From contig BLXT01000981.1 of assembly GCA_019648995.1 (NCBI GenBank), positions 818,225 through 843,989 of the forward strand: 25,765 nt of DNA. Reading direction: 5' to 3'. Positions 1-10,800 of the stretch are shown here, piece after piece; the stretch's first letter is position 1; every line of letters begins with the position of its first letter. Made by a program: the position numbers and the translations under genes. The stretch comes from Plakobranchus ocellatus. Its lineage: Eukaryota; Mollusca; Gastropoda; Plakobranchidae. The notes beneath the pieces are model-generated. The model did no database searches and was not told the origin of the DNA. It saw nothing but the letters and a program-made list of their open reading frames with translations.

Positions 1-430
1 TAAGAAAAGCGTAAGAAGTGGGGGAGGGGTCAAAAACTCCCAAAAAAAGGTGTAAGATTATACTTGAACGGCCCCAAACTGAATATAGTGCAGATCTAGA
101 TCTAGATTTTATTGCCGAGATCTAGGCTAAATTTAAGATCTATATAATTATAGGTCATTTTGTATGTGCCAAAATGTTTGCATTCAAATGTGATGCTCAC
201 ATATTGCCATTCTACAGGATGTTTGCCTTTAGCTGGCAGAATTCTTTATTTATGCGATTCAACAGTTTTGGCACATTTAGCCACTAATGTTGAATTGGTT
301 GAAGTGCAGTACTCGTCAAAACCTTCAGTTCCAACAGCAAGGTTCGCCATTCCACTCGATATACATGTATCTAGATTCTTTAATCTAGTAAAAAAAACTA
401 TTTCCATTTAGATCTAGATCTAGGCCTATT
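1..430. other. AGATCT/CTAG-rich non-coding sequence
   Basis: AGATCTAGATCTAG occurs near 91-107 and again at 411-424, flanking about 300 bp of more balanced composition. That inner part has an 83-codon plus frame (160-411) which matches nothing I recognise. Probably repeat-derived. Confidence 0.4.
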
Positions 431-641
431 CAGAACAACAAGTAATGGTTTGATTAGATCTAAGCGCAGATTCAGTTGAGCTCTATGTCAATTATAACTT
501 TTCAGAATAACAAGTAATGGTCTGGTTAGATCTTAGCGCAGATTCAACTGAGCTCTATGTCAATTATAACTTTTCAGAATAACAAGTAATGGTCTGGTTA
601 GATCTAAGCGCAGATTCAACTGAGCTCTATGTCAATTATAA
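431..641. repeat. Three tandem copies of a 72-bp unit
   Basis: Copies start at 431, 503 and 575, with exact 72-bp spacing. Each reads CAGAAYAACAAGTAATGG, then an AGATCT site, AAGCGCAGATTCA or a near match, GAGCTCTATGTCAATTATAA and CTTTTCAG. Copies 2 and 3 are almost identical; copy 1 differs at a few sites. Copy 3 stops about 5 nt short, at AATTATAA, where the sequence changes to AGCTTCG. No coding function is visible. Confidence 0.95.
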
Positions 642-714
642 GCTTCGTGGGTAATCACGTTTTTTTAAAAATGATACTTGGATAGTGACCTGCTTAGCGA
701 AGTAAAAACAAGAA

Positions 715-897
715 CTTTCCACCTAAATAAGAAAGACCCCCATCCCGTGTATTATTGAGGTGGAACATCTATCCACCCAAATAATACAACCCCACCAACT
801 CTATATTATTTAGGTGGAAAGCTATAAGGTGTATGTAATCGAGGTAGGTAAAAACCTTCCACCTATGAAAGAACTCATTGTATTATATATAGGTGGA
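715..897. repeat. Nested inverted repeats built on CCACCTA / TAGGTGG (foldback cluster)
   Basis: A perfect 16-nt inverted repeat pairs 715-730 (CTTTCCACCTAAATAA) with 806-821. Inside it a second imperfect pair lies at about 750-764 and 772-786 (13 of 15 match). Beyond it a third pair lies at 858-866 and 889-897 (TCCACCTAT / ATAGGTGGA). This could be a non-autonomous foldback or MITE-like element, or a hairpin array. No target-site duplication was identified. Confidence 0.7.
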
Positions 898-1711
898 TTC
901 CACCTCTATAATTACTTCCAAAAAAAAAAACTGATAATTGGGAGAAATTTTGCCTAGTGTCAGTCTGCAATCACAGTAGGCTTGAAAAAAGCCTTGCATC
1001 CTTGTACTAATGTTGCAGCCTAAACTCCTCTGAGTACATATATATACATATTGTTGGGGTTTAATAGGTTCATAGACCTTTAACTTTTAACTTAAGTCAA
1101 TGTGATGCAAGATGTTTAAAATATCGACTGCCTGCCTAGTCTATGGTTGGGAACTTGGAGAGTTTGGACTATCATTTGCCTTGCTTTACCTCCTGCTCCT
1201 ATGATTTGCCTTGCTTTGCCTCTTGCTCAGGACGTTCTACATATCTTGTCCATCTTACTTAGAATTGCATAAGATCTTGCAGTTTGGCTGACTGGGTCTC
1301 ATGTTGCCCTTCCCCGTGATTCATTTAACCTTTTAAAACTTTACATCATATGCCCTTTCCCTCAGCTCTATCCTGTAATTTTCCTCATGGCTCAAACAAG
1401 CACTTGTCCCACAATCAGAGGATTAGTGGGAAAGGTTGGCTATGTCTTGAGATGTAGACCAAACACTGTGAAACTCCACAAAAGTATGAGCTCCACTGCT
1501 TGCTTGACTAAATCATAAATGGTAAGCGTAGCAAGAGTTTCACCCAAACTGCAGTCCTGCTAATTGGATGGAACTGAGATACAAACATTCAACAGCACTA
1601 TCTTTCTCTTCAATTCGATCGTTTTTTTAGCACAAAAGCAAGTTATGTTTTATAGTACGTGTTCATGCCGAGGCTACAATAGTATTCAAGGGGCACTGTC
1701 TTTTTATGACT
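898..1711. other. No gene recognised (between foldback cluster and LINE relic)
   Basis: It includes a near-duplicate pair of short phrases, ATTTGCCTTGCTT at about 1174 and 1203. The part next to 1712 may be the 3' UTR of the LINE relic, but no poly(A) end or target-site duplication was identified. Confidence 0.4.
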
Positions 1712-3000
1712 CTAGGCGCCTTGTCTAAAACACATTTGCAATCATGTTTACACTCAAACCTATTCTCATTTAACCTCACAAAATTGTTGCTATCGTTACC
1801 TATTGCCCATGAAAAAAAAGTTATTCTCTGTCTACCTCTATTGGGTTTGCCTTCAAAGGCAATCTTTCGAGTGATTGCTAAGAATTCTAAACTCTTCTGT
1901 TGGCAAGTATGTACTAAAAAGTGCACTTGCCTCTATCTTATTAAGGAGTGATCGCTTATGAATTAGCCTCTTTCAGTCCAGCTCATTGGGCGTTTTTTCT
2001 ATCCACGATATTCTCATCAATTACCTGATATATCACCTACCTACCGTTTCATGTTCACTCTGTTTCCCTGTTTAAGTGTTTATTGCCCAACACTCCCTCA
2101 TCAATACTGACAATGTATCCTACCTTTATTTGATTTCCAAACTTATGTTTCTGTTTGCCAGATATTGGTTTTGTTTCTTGGAATATTATCTTTAGACATA
2201 GCTTTACTTTTATTTATTTCATTTGTGCATTTACCATCTGATGTGATCAGGTAGCCAAGCCAAGATATTTGAATTTTGTAATTTGATTTTTTCACCTTTG
2301 CTAATGCTAATGAGATTGCATTTGGATTAGAGGATTTCTGTGAGATGACCTAACATTCCATTTTTTTACAATTACATTCAAAGACAGGCCCATTCTTTCA
2401 CCCTCTAAACCAAAAGTAAAAATACAGTACTGGATAAGTAAAAGTTAAAAGATGTTCAGCAGATTCACTATTAAAAATTATCATGTGCATACTATAGATT
2501 ATTAAGATTTTCTCCATTTATTTTTAAGCCTGAAATATATAGATAGGTCAAAAAGATTGGGACCTAGGAGCCATTACATCCCTGCCTTACAGCTCTTCAC
2601 TGTGTTCTATAGATGCACTTTTATCCCAGTGTAGAATTCTAACTACTCTCAGATCTTTCCCATCAACATCAAAATTTTCTAGCACACAAAACAGCTCTAT
2701 ATTTTTTACTCTGTCCAAGGCCATAGAATAATCAATAAAGTAGAGATGGTCTTTTTGCATTTCTATAGACTTTGCATAAGCATTGACAATATAAATATTG
2801 TATTTCTAGTATCTTCACCAGGCATAAACTAAAGCTTTTTCTAGCTCATTATAGTATGCATCAAGACATATACCTGGTATGTGTACACAATAGGATATTT
2901 GTTAAATCATGGTTCATTAAACAGATTGTTCTATGAAGTTCACATTCTCATTTGTGAAGATCTGATCTATTGAGGTCAATTTAATCCACATTTTTGTGCA
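1712..3000 (-). mobile_element. Decayed non-LTR (LINE) retrotransposon, reverse-transcriptase region to C-terminus
   Basis: Reading the minus strand across all three frames gives RT-family motifs in the correct order. They are RTICLMNH (near 2910-2932), FMPGEDTRNTIF (2793-2828), FIDYSMALDRVKNIELF with the motif A Asp (2689-2739) and DVDGKDLRVV (about 2647-2676). Then come GLKINGENLNNL and YAHD (2480-2530, the degenerate YADD catalytic motif), MGLSLNV (about 2373-2393), KFKYLG (2259-2276), GYLITSDGKCTNEIN (2212-2256), MRISWIEKTPNE (1984-2020), RSLLNKI (1934-1954) and NRGRQRITF (about 1813-1842). The likely original stop is near 1712. Stops and several frameshifts break it, and YADD has lost an Asp, so it is inactive. 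The motif wording resembles RTE/Jockey-like animal elements; the clade was not determined. The endonuclease domain was not found. Confidence 0.9.
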
Positions 3001-3743
3001 GATAATCATTGCTTGATTTTAATCTTTTTCATATAAAATATTGCTGCAGCATGAATAACCATGCTGGTATTTCATTTTGATAAATGTGTGAATACTGCGA
3101 TACATGACAAACATTTTAGAACTTTTCTTTTTCGAGAAGTAATTTGAGACTAGTGCTCCTATTCGCAAATTTCAAAAAGTATCCTGGCTTTACCCGAAGT
3201 TGATTACACAAAGAATTAAAATTTTTTAATGCCCTTAGTATATATTTAGGTCTTACAGTCTTAAAGTATAACTCGAAACAGGACATTAAAAAGTGACTTT
3301 TTAAAAGTTATATGCTGAATAAATTTTATTAAAAGATATGTTGATCTCTATTTTTTTTTTTTTTAAGTTCTTACTTGTTCTATTTGTGACTGTTCATGGT
3401 AATTTTAGTTCTAAGTTTAACTTGAATTACAAAATATAGCCATGAGTGTGTTATCATTACATACCTAGTCAACCAAATCAACAGATGAACTCAATATTTG
3501 CGACCAAAAAACAAAAAAAAAAGCTATTAATATTAAGGAAAAGAAAGTGAATGGACTGATATAAAAAAGTGCAAAGAAAATCATTATTTATATAATGAAG
3601 AATATATATCTTGTAATTGTGAATGAGTGAAGAATTTTTGTCAGCTTGTGTAGTGGTAATGATTGAGCACATCATCAATACAAAGAGCATTGGTTTTGAT
3701 CATGAATCCATGGTAAATGCCAAGAATGGTGCGTTTCAACCCT

Positions 3744-3870
3744 CCACTAAAGAAGAGCTGTTCACTTCATGGAAAATGTAGTTCATCCTGTTGCTCAAGG
3801 GTTGTAAAAATTAATGTCACCAGGTACTGCAGCTGTAATGATCAACACGGTGCAATGATTGCCAAATCTA
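3744..3870 (+). pseudogene. Possible relic of a Cys-rich domain
   Basis: The plus frame encodes KKSCSLHGKCSSSCC, then about 14 residues, then RYCSCNDQ. A one-base shift continues as CNDCQ. The Cys spacing is reminiscent of CXC-type Cys-rich domains. No start, splice site or long frame supports a live gene, so this is a weak call. It could be a fragment of a transposon or a duplicated gene. Confidence 0.25.
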
Positions 3871-5779
3871 GAGGCATCTTTTACATTTTACTACAATAAT
3901 GGCTGCGAAAGAAAAAAATGAAACCATAATTAACTTCTTTAAAACAAAAAAATCCATTGAAGATGCATTTATTTTGCAGAAATGGTAGATACTTAGATTG
4001 GATCTATGGTCGATCATTATCTTTGTCAGTGTAATGTTCAAAGTGTTCAATGTCTGATTTTTAGTCATTATTTAAACTATTAAAGGAAATCAACTTTCTC
4101 TCACTAAAGCATGGGATAGCTGATGAATTATGACAGTGTCATGAAAATCACTATCTGAATCATTTGTAACTGAATTGACAGCATAAACTCTTTGTTATTC
4201 TAATCATAGTGTCTTTCTTTGCATGGACAATGTTGAGTCTAGTTTGAAAAATTTGAAGAAAATTCTCTATAAATCGATTTGAAAATTTGAGAAATCTATT
4301 CATAGCAACAGAATGAAAGAAAAAAAAACATCATTCACCATCATTTATGCTTATGGATTTTCTATTGCAAAACTTAAAAAGATGTCCAATGTGTGTTGAT
4401 CAATACACAGACATGACAAAGCCCCACCCTTAAATTTAATAATTTTTGTTTGTTTTCCATAAAAAGACCATTTGATTGGATAATTTTTATGAGAACTGTC
4501 ATATTTTATTTCAAATGAATCAAACCAGTTTCAGGTTTGTTCACTTACATGTCGATATAAGAGAAACAAAAGAAGAGTGGACGTCTATATAGAGAAACCT
4601 GTTAACTAATAGTTAAGAGGAAAAAGATATGTGGACAGAAAAGTATGTCGACAGAAGGGAAAAGTCAAAAGAAGCAATGTTGATATAAGTGGTGTGCACT
4701 GTAATTAATTAAATTCAAAACAAAATGATATAATTAATTTTAGGGAACTTTCCTTTTATTTTACATTGATCACTTTTTCAGTCAGTGGCAGGATCAATAT
4801 TGAAACAAATAAACACAGAGCATATCCTTATTTAAAAAAAAAAAATTACCATCAAAGATAATCATCCCTTCATTGGCATGCTGGCACATAGCATAAAACA
4901 ATTAATTAAAAAGCAAATTGATTTCAGTTTCATGGTTTGCGTAATGAAAGTCTGCTTACAACCTTCTTCACTCATGATTGTTTTAAAACCCAAGGCCTAC
5001 AACAAATGGTCCCTACAGATTCATAAATTTATAAACCATTGCACAACAAGCGCACTCTTTTATAACAAAAGAGAAGTTGTCATTCTCAAATGGTAACAAC
5101 AAATTAATCGATAATGCTTCAATATACTTTATAAGACTGGGTCAGGACATTTTTCTTTTTTTTTCTTTTTGTTAAAAAGAACACATTTCCTTTTTTGCTG
5201 TTACTTTAGCCAAAAAAGTAATGCAGCTGTCTGTATATTCTGAATACAGACAAAGGGAAAAGTATAATACTGACTTCCGAGTTTTGGAAGAAGTTTCATT
5301 TCAAAGAACAAATATAAAAATCTATACTGACTCATAGTTTTCGATAGAGATGTACTTGCATGGATTGGATCAGAAAATCATATGGATACAATCTGGCAAA
5401 TATGCCACAATATTATAAGGCAAATAAAGCCTTCTATTGTATAATTACCCTCTTGATCTACACAAACGTTTTGGGCAAAATGGGTAAATTAGTCACAATT
5501 CCCAATCTTGGACTTATGAACATGATGCACAAGCTTAAAATTTATATTTTCATTTAAAAAAAAAAAAAAACCTTGCATCCCCATTCCAATTCTGCCCAAA
5601 GATATTTGATCTTGAAGATTATACTTTTTTACATATTTTGTGTTTGTGAATCAAAACTTTAAAAAGTCTCTAGTGCCAAAGCATCTTTAGCAATCTGTTA
5701 CTGGTTTTCTCTGGTTCCCTGATAAATGAACATTGGTTGGTCAAAAAGATATTGATCAAAATGCATTGCTTAAAGAAAA

Positions 5780-5828
5780 AATGATCACAGCTGTATGAAA
5801 ACTAGCCTTATACACAAATAAATGTCAT
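5780..5828 (+). repeat. Dispersed direct repeat, copy A
   Basis: AATGATCACAGCTGTATGAAA and the following 28 nt recur at 6659-6708 with a few substitutions and one indel. The two copies are about 880 bp apart, on either side of the possible OGA poly(A) site. The family is unknown. Confidence 0.6.
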
Positions 5829-6513
5829 ACATAAAAAAAACATATATATATAAGACTCTTATATGATAAGAGAAAATATGAGATTTGTTTTTGTTTTGTT
5901 TTTTTTAAAGGTGAAGTGTTTTAACCAGAAGCAAATTCCATGTCGGCTAAATCACAACAATGAAAGCACCACGCACAATATTTAATATCAAGAATATTTT
6001 TCTAATCTATATCATAAACCTAGGCAAAAATAAAAATGTTTGAACGTTTCACAGATAAAGATAAATTGCAAAAATAAATCGAAGAGACTATTTTCTCGAA
6101 CACTCGGGAAAATAGGTCCAGTCATCATTTTCCCAGACGCAATGGCACTTCTTATTGGGGACCCATGCTTCTAGATTTAACTTCATCAGCCGAATATGAG
6201 ACCAAGTATACTGAGTTCTCTCTTTATAAATAAATCGGGAAAATAAGGTCAGCCAAAATAAATACTTGTGAGAAACAGACAGTGGTGGGGGGGGGGAAAG
6301 AGAATAAAACCTGAAAAACTTTCCCCTCTTCTTCTCCATTAACGTGCACATCCTCATTAAGGCTGTGTTTGTATTGTCTTCAGCTACATAGGTTTCTAAA
6401 TTAAATGTACTGCTAACCCAATAGTACTAACATTCTCTTCTCATTTCCAATAATGTGCCCTCAGGTTCTAAAATCTTCTTATTTGAATGAGCAAGGCCAG
6501 CGATTTCACTCAT

Positions 6514-6519
6514 TTTATT
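6514..6519 (-). promoter_or_regulatory. Candidate poly(A) signal AATAAA for OGA
   Basis: This is the first canonical AATAAA on the minus strand after the OGA stop, about 1 kb downstream. A moderately T/G-containing stretch follows within 40 nt. In AT-rich DNA such hexamers also occur by chance, and the ATTAAA at 6951-6956 is an alternative. Confidence 0.3.
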
Positions 6520-6658
6520 AAACTGTTACACAATGAAGTTCTAAAAGCTATATGAATAAACATCAGAATACAGCAGCAAAAAGTCGGGAAGACAACTATC
6601 ACTTTGTAACACTATTACCCCATGGATAATAAAATGAAGCAAAGCTGATGTTTTTAGA

Positions 6659-6708
6659 AATGATCACAGTTGTATGAAACACTAACCTTGCACACAACTA
6701 AATGCCAT
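6659..6708 (+). repeat. Dispersed direct repeat, copy B
   Basis: Partner of 5780-5828. It lies within the sequence that may be OGA 3' UTR. Similarity stops at a T-run right after the repeat, which fits a short retroposed or tandemly derived element. Confidence 0.6.
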
Positions 6709-7512
6709 TGATTTTTTTTTCAAATTATCAAATTTGTAGGCAATGATATAGAAGGAAAAAAAAAGTTGGAGGGAGTTTTGCAACAAGAGAGCACTCTCTA
6801 TTCACTTATATTACCTCTTGCTTTTCTACCTGCCACTGCCCTTAACACCTTGGTGCAAGCAGTTTTTCCAACATAAATAAGCTTTGGTAATTTTGGGCCC
6901 TTATTTCAGTAGTAAGACTTCATTAACCTTCAAAAAGGATACCTGTCTAGTTTAATCAAGCTCAATGGCCTGAATGCACAAATCACAAACAAGCTGCTTC
7001 TCATTTCAGAACCAGGGAGTGCATCGCTACACTTGGATGATTATAAAGACATATGACAATATTGACTACTTTCATATGTAAACCAAAGGTCATCATCATA
7101 GATAAAGGCCAAACAAAGTACTTTTTTGTTTCTCAAGGGATAAGATTTCAGCATTTTCTATACAGGTATCATTTTGATATTTAGTTAATTTGGTCCTTAC
7201 TTCAACAGCAGACCAGAGCAAAATGTGATCACCCAGTGAAAACCGTTTAAAACTGGCACTTCAAAAAAGGAGTGACTTAAAAATTGGTGCTTTTCACCAC
7301 GCCCATTGCAATACTAGTAACAAAAATTCAGCTTTTTTTTTTCTGCGACAAAAGTGTACTGGCCAGGCTTGACCAATAGTGAATGGACAATGATGTAACA
7401 CTGCTCATAAATGGTTTTGCTGAAAGTCGATGGCAGTGAAGGTGGACGAACTGTTGTTCTTGAAAGCCATGAAATAGCCAAATCTTAACAGTCTGTATAT
7501 GGATGTAAAAGA

Positions 7513-7812
7513 TTAGATGGGACGGCCAAGGCACAGTGTATCCTCCCCAATTTCATCCATTGGTGTGACTGGAAAGAAGCCTAGCTTAGTATAGAAATCC
7601 ATGAGAAACTTGTCTCCAATGCTGAGCTCACAATGCACACCTTTAGAGCCATTGCATTTCAGAGCACATAATGCACATGCCAACAGACGGCGAGGTAATG
7701 CTGGGTCCTCAACACGATTAGGGAGAACATCAAGGCGTAAGACAGAGGGAAACTGGCTGTAAACCTCATCCGAGATTATCTTCTGCTCTCCATGAAAGCT
7801 TTGGATGACCTC
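7513..7812 (-). CDS. OGA: OGA window exon 8: terminal exon with stop codon
   Basis: The coding part is 300 nt: 99 codons plus TAA at 7513-7515. It enters in phase 0 after TAATACAG. It contains SFHGEQ, DPALPRRLLACALCALK, NGSKGVHCEL, FYTKLGFFPV and a C-terminus LCLGRPI, matching human SFHEEQ, DPSVAKSMMACLLSSLK, NGSRGAFCEV, FYSKLGCFEI and ILGRSL. As in other animal OGAs, the stretch where an active GNAT enzyme would carry an R/Q-x-x-G-x-G/A acetyl-CoA loop lacks it (DPALPRRLL). This domain is therefore expected to be non-catalytic. Confidence 0.96.
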   Translation of the reverse strand, partial: EVIQSFHGEQKIISDEVYSQFPSVLRLDVLPNRVEDPALPRRLLACALCALKCNGSKGVHCELSIGDKFLMDFYTKLGFFPVTPMDEIGEDTLCLGRPI

Positions 7813-10800
7813 CTGTATTAAGATAAAACACTTTCATAAATTACTGAACATTACCACTTTCCATAAATTAATGAACTTTAAAATTAAAGTTCAAGCAAAT
7901 TTCAAGGAATGTTTTGCACCATCTCAAACATTAATTCACACTGGACCATTCCTGCACCTGGTGCGGGAAGCCTTAAGTTTCTCTGAGCCGTTCCCCCATG
8001 GATTGCGGACTCACTGGAGAGGGGCCTTTTATAGGTCAACATGCACATAAGAAGATACTTTCTAATCTGATATTGATACCATTTTAAAACATAACAAGAT
8101 GCAAAAAAAAAAAGACAGAAAGGCATAACCTGTTACACTTTTTAAAAAGGAGTGTAAATTGGTGTTTACTAAAAGTTTTTGATGTTTTGTCAGTGGTCCC
8201 ATAAATCTAATAAAAAAGATTCTTATGCACTTTGTTTGCTTTGCAAAAAATTTCGTCTTTTACCCTATTCAATCTACAAGACTTTCCTACAGATGTAAAT
8301 CTAGCTGCTTCACTAGATTTTCCCCCATTGAATTATACCTAGCTGTGGACGATATCTACATCTAGAATTTTTATTTTTAGCCACTGACTTAGACTCCCAC
8401 AGTTTTATCCCAGATCTTATTCATATATCTTTACAGTGTATATGTCTTTTATCCAGCCTGACCTCTGATTCAATGGCAACAGGATACCACAACTGAGCAT
8501 ATTGTAAATACAAGGTTCACTTGATAAATTTTACATTTTCAATCTCTTATCTTTCAACATATTACTCGACTCCATGACGAAGATTTCCAAAATGCCCCTA
8601 AGTCTGATTTATTTTTTCCTTATTTCATTACTCATGCTCAGTCACAGGCTGAATAATTAAGAGTAGATTACAAAATAAAATCTACGTAAAAACAAGTTTT
8701 GACACAAGTGAACAACTAAAATGTTTCCATTAGTATTCAAGATTCTATACACTCTTTCAAAGGTTACAATTTTTTATATATGCCTATTTATTCTGAAATA
8801 AAACAATGAAAAAAAAAAAAAAAACCTTAGCACAAAAAGAAAAGTAAATATTACCTCAGCAGGTGTGTAGCCTTCTTTTTTTTCTGGGGAGCCATATTTT
8901 TCACACATGGCAGGCAACCAGGAAATTTCACTCTTCTTAGCAAAGTCTCTGGCATCTAATGCAGCCACAGCATAACCACATACTCCCATGTCATCTTCAA
9001 TAACAAATCCATATTCAGGACTCAGTGTCAAAAACTTTCCAATTATTCTGCAGATACACACAGATATACACAGAAAGATTTTATGAAAAAAGCCTTCACA
9101 TATTGTGAAAACAAATTATAGCATTTTCCTAGAAAACCAAAATATTTTTACGCAGGCTTTATTGACCATTTTCTTAAAATGAGCTTTTTTAGGACAAATG
9201 TTTCTTATAACTTAGGTGTTTTTTCCAAAAGATTTGTCTGAAACTTGCCATGAAGTTTTAGAGCAGTGATATCTTGCTTTTCATGTACGTTTTTTAGAAT
9301 CACACCTATAAATATTTTTTATAAAGTTTTATATATCCAAAAACTTATTGCTATTTATATGTATATGTTATAAGCCTTTAAAAATTATGTTTATATCCAA
9401 GATGGCTGACATTTCTGTTGCCATGCCAAGAGTAATTAAAAAAAAAAAAAGTCCCTTTTGGTTGTTTATAACATTTTTATGGGTCATGTATAACAAATAA
9501 ACAATTTATAAAGGTATCATTTAAGAAAAAAATGAAAATCATTCCTGTATACCACACTTCCATTACTTTGGTATATAATATATTGAGCTCAAACGATAAC
9601 TTTTCTTGATAAAGATATTTCAGCCATATCATCTATGTGCAATATCATTTTTATGGTGCTACTTTTTCAATTTTCATATGGTCATTTGTTTCACACCACG
9701 CCTATCCACGAATCTTTCTCTCTTTTTCATCCATCTCACCATCTCCTTCTCTTTCCTTTTCAGTTAAAGAGGTTCTTGCGCCTGTTATCGATGTAGAATA
9801 ATAGGGTTTTCACGATTTCAAGATCGCCTAAGTTTTCCGGTACTGAAGCTCTGAACAAGAGAGATGACTTTAATACCGGCTGTGGTGCAACAGTGTTTGC
9901 TTAGCTTAGCGCTAGACATGTAGGGAGTGTCTGGCACAGTCCCACTGCGTAACTGAGTTGTGGAAGAGAAGGGATGAGGTACGCGCATCTTGGATACTGT
10001 AAACACTGACCCTTAAACAGTAATCCAACTTCCGCAAATATGTAACTATTTCATTTCAGACGTATCTATAAGATGCAAATTTGCTCTCAAAAATTGAAAA
10101 TTTGAGTTCACAACAACCTTTAAGTGCCTAAATCAGATGTCCAGTGCGGTCCATATTTTTGCTTAGCAAAAACATAGACAAGAAAATGTTTACTGTATGT
10201 GCAGTACTTGTAGTTAAGAAATATTCATGCGCACTTATTTCCACGGTGTAGCTGAAAAAATTTCCTTTCCATGGATATATGATACCTTATGACACGTGTG
10301 ATTTTTAAGCCTACACAGTGACCTCAAAAGACTAGTTTTAAACCCACATAGTTAGGCCAATTTCAGAGCTTTTTGTTGGCGAAAGACCTCATTTTTCCAC
10401 ATAGATATCTTAGGAAACGATAAAATGAATATTATACATGGTGAGGACACACATAACTGAATTTTTGACCGAAAGCCATTTTTCCTCTATTTTGGGTCAT
10501 ATCTCAGAACCAGCAACTGTGAGAATTCCGCACTTTTCCTCAGTGGACACACATGTAGGCTTGCACACGTTTTGGAGGAATTTTTATTAAAAATAAGGTT
10601 TTTTTTAACGTTTAAGTCAAAATCATTCCTTCATTTTTTTTTTTAATTCTATATATTCACACTCACGTGAAAAGCTCAAAACAGATTTACCAATCCTTGT
10701 AAATGTATATTTTTTATTTTACCCTACCTCAAACTAGGGGAAAAAAAGAACATTTTCCAAAATGCTTAAAAATTTCTAAGTCTGAAAAAATTTGAGCATG

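Larger units (their letters stand above)
3001..6494. other. 3' flank of OGA: no gene recognised apart from the entries listed within
   Basis: AT-rich DNA with many A and T runs (for example 3350-3364 and 5557-5570). The open frames are short and of biased composition, with no family motif or splice context. A LINE endonuclease domain was looked for here and not found. Confidence 0.5.
6495..7512 (-). other. OGA: Probable OGA 3' UTR, end not fixed
   Basis: This is the sequence downstream of the OGA stop on the minus strand. Reading away from the stop, the first poly(A)-signal-like words are ATTAAA (6951-6956) and AATAAA (6514-6519). The canonical one would give a 3' UTR of about 1 kb. No coding sequence was recognised. 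The cleavage site cannot be read directly; the boundary is inferred. Confidence 0.3.

Noticed and set aside
160..411. 83-codon plus frame with an acceptor-like CTACAG near 217
   Set aside because: No recognisable family, no donor consistent with a gene, and flanked by AGATCT repeats. Left as repeat-like DNA.
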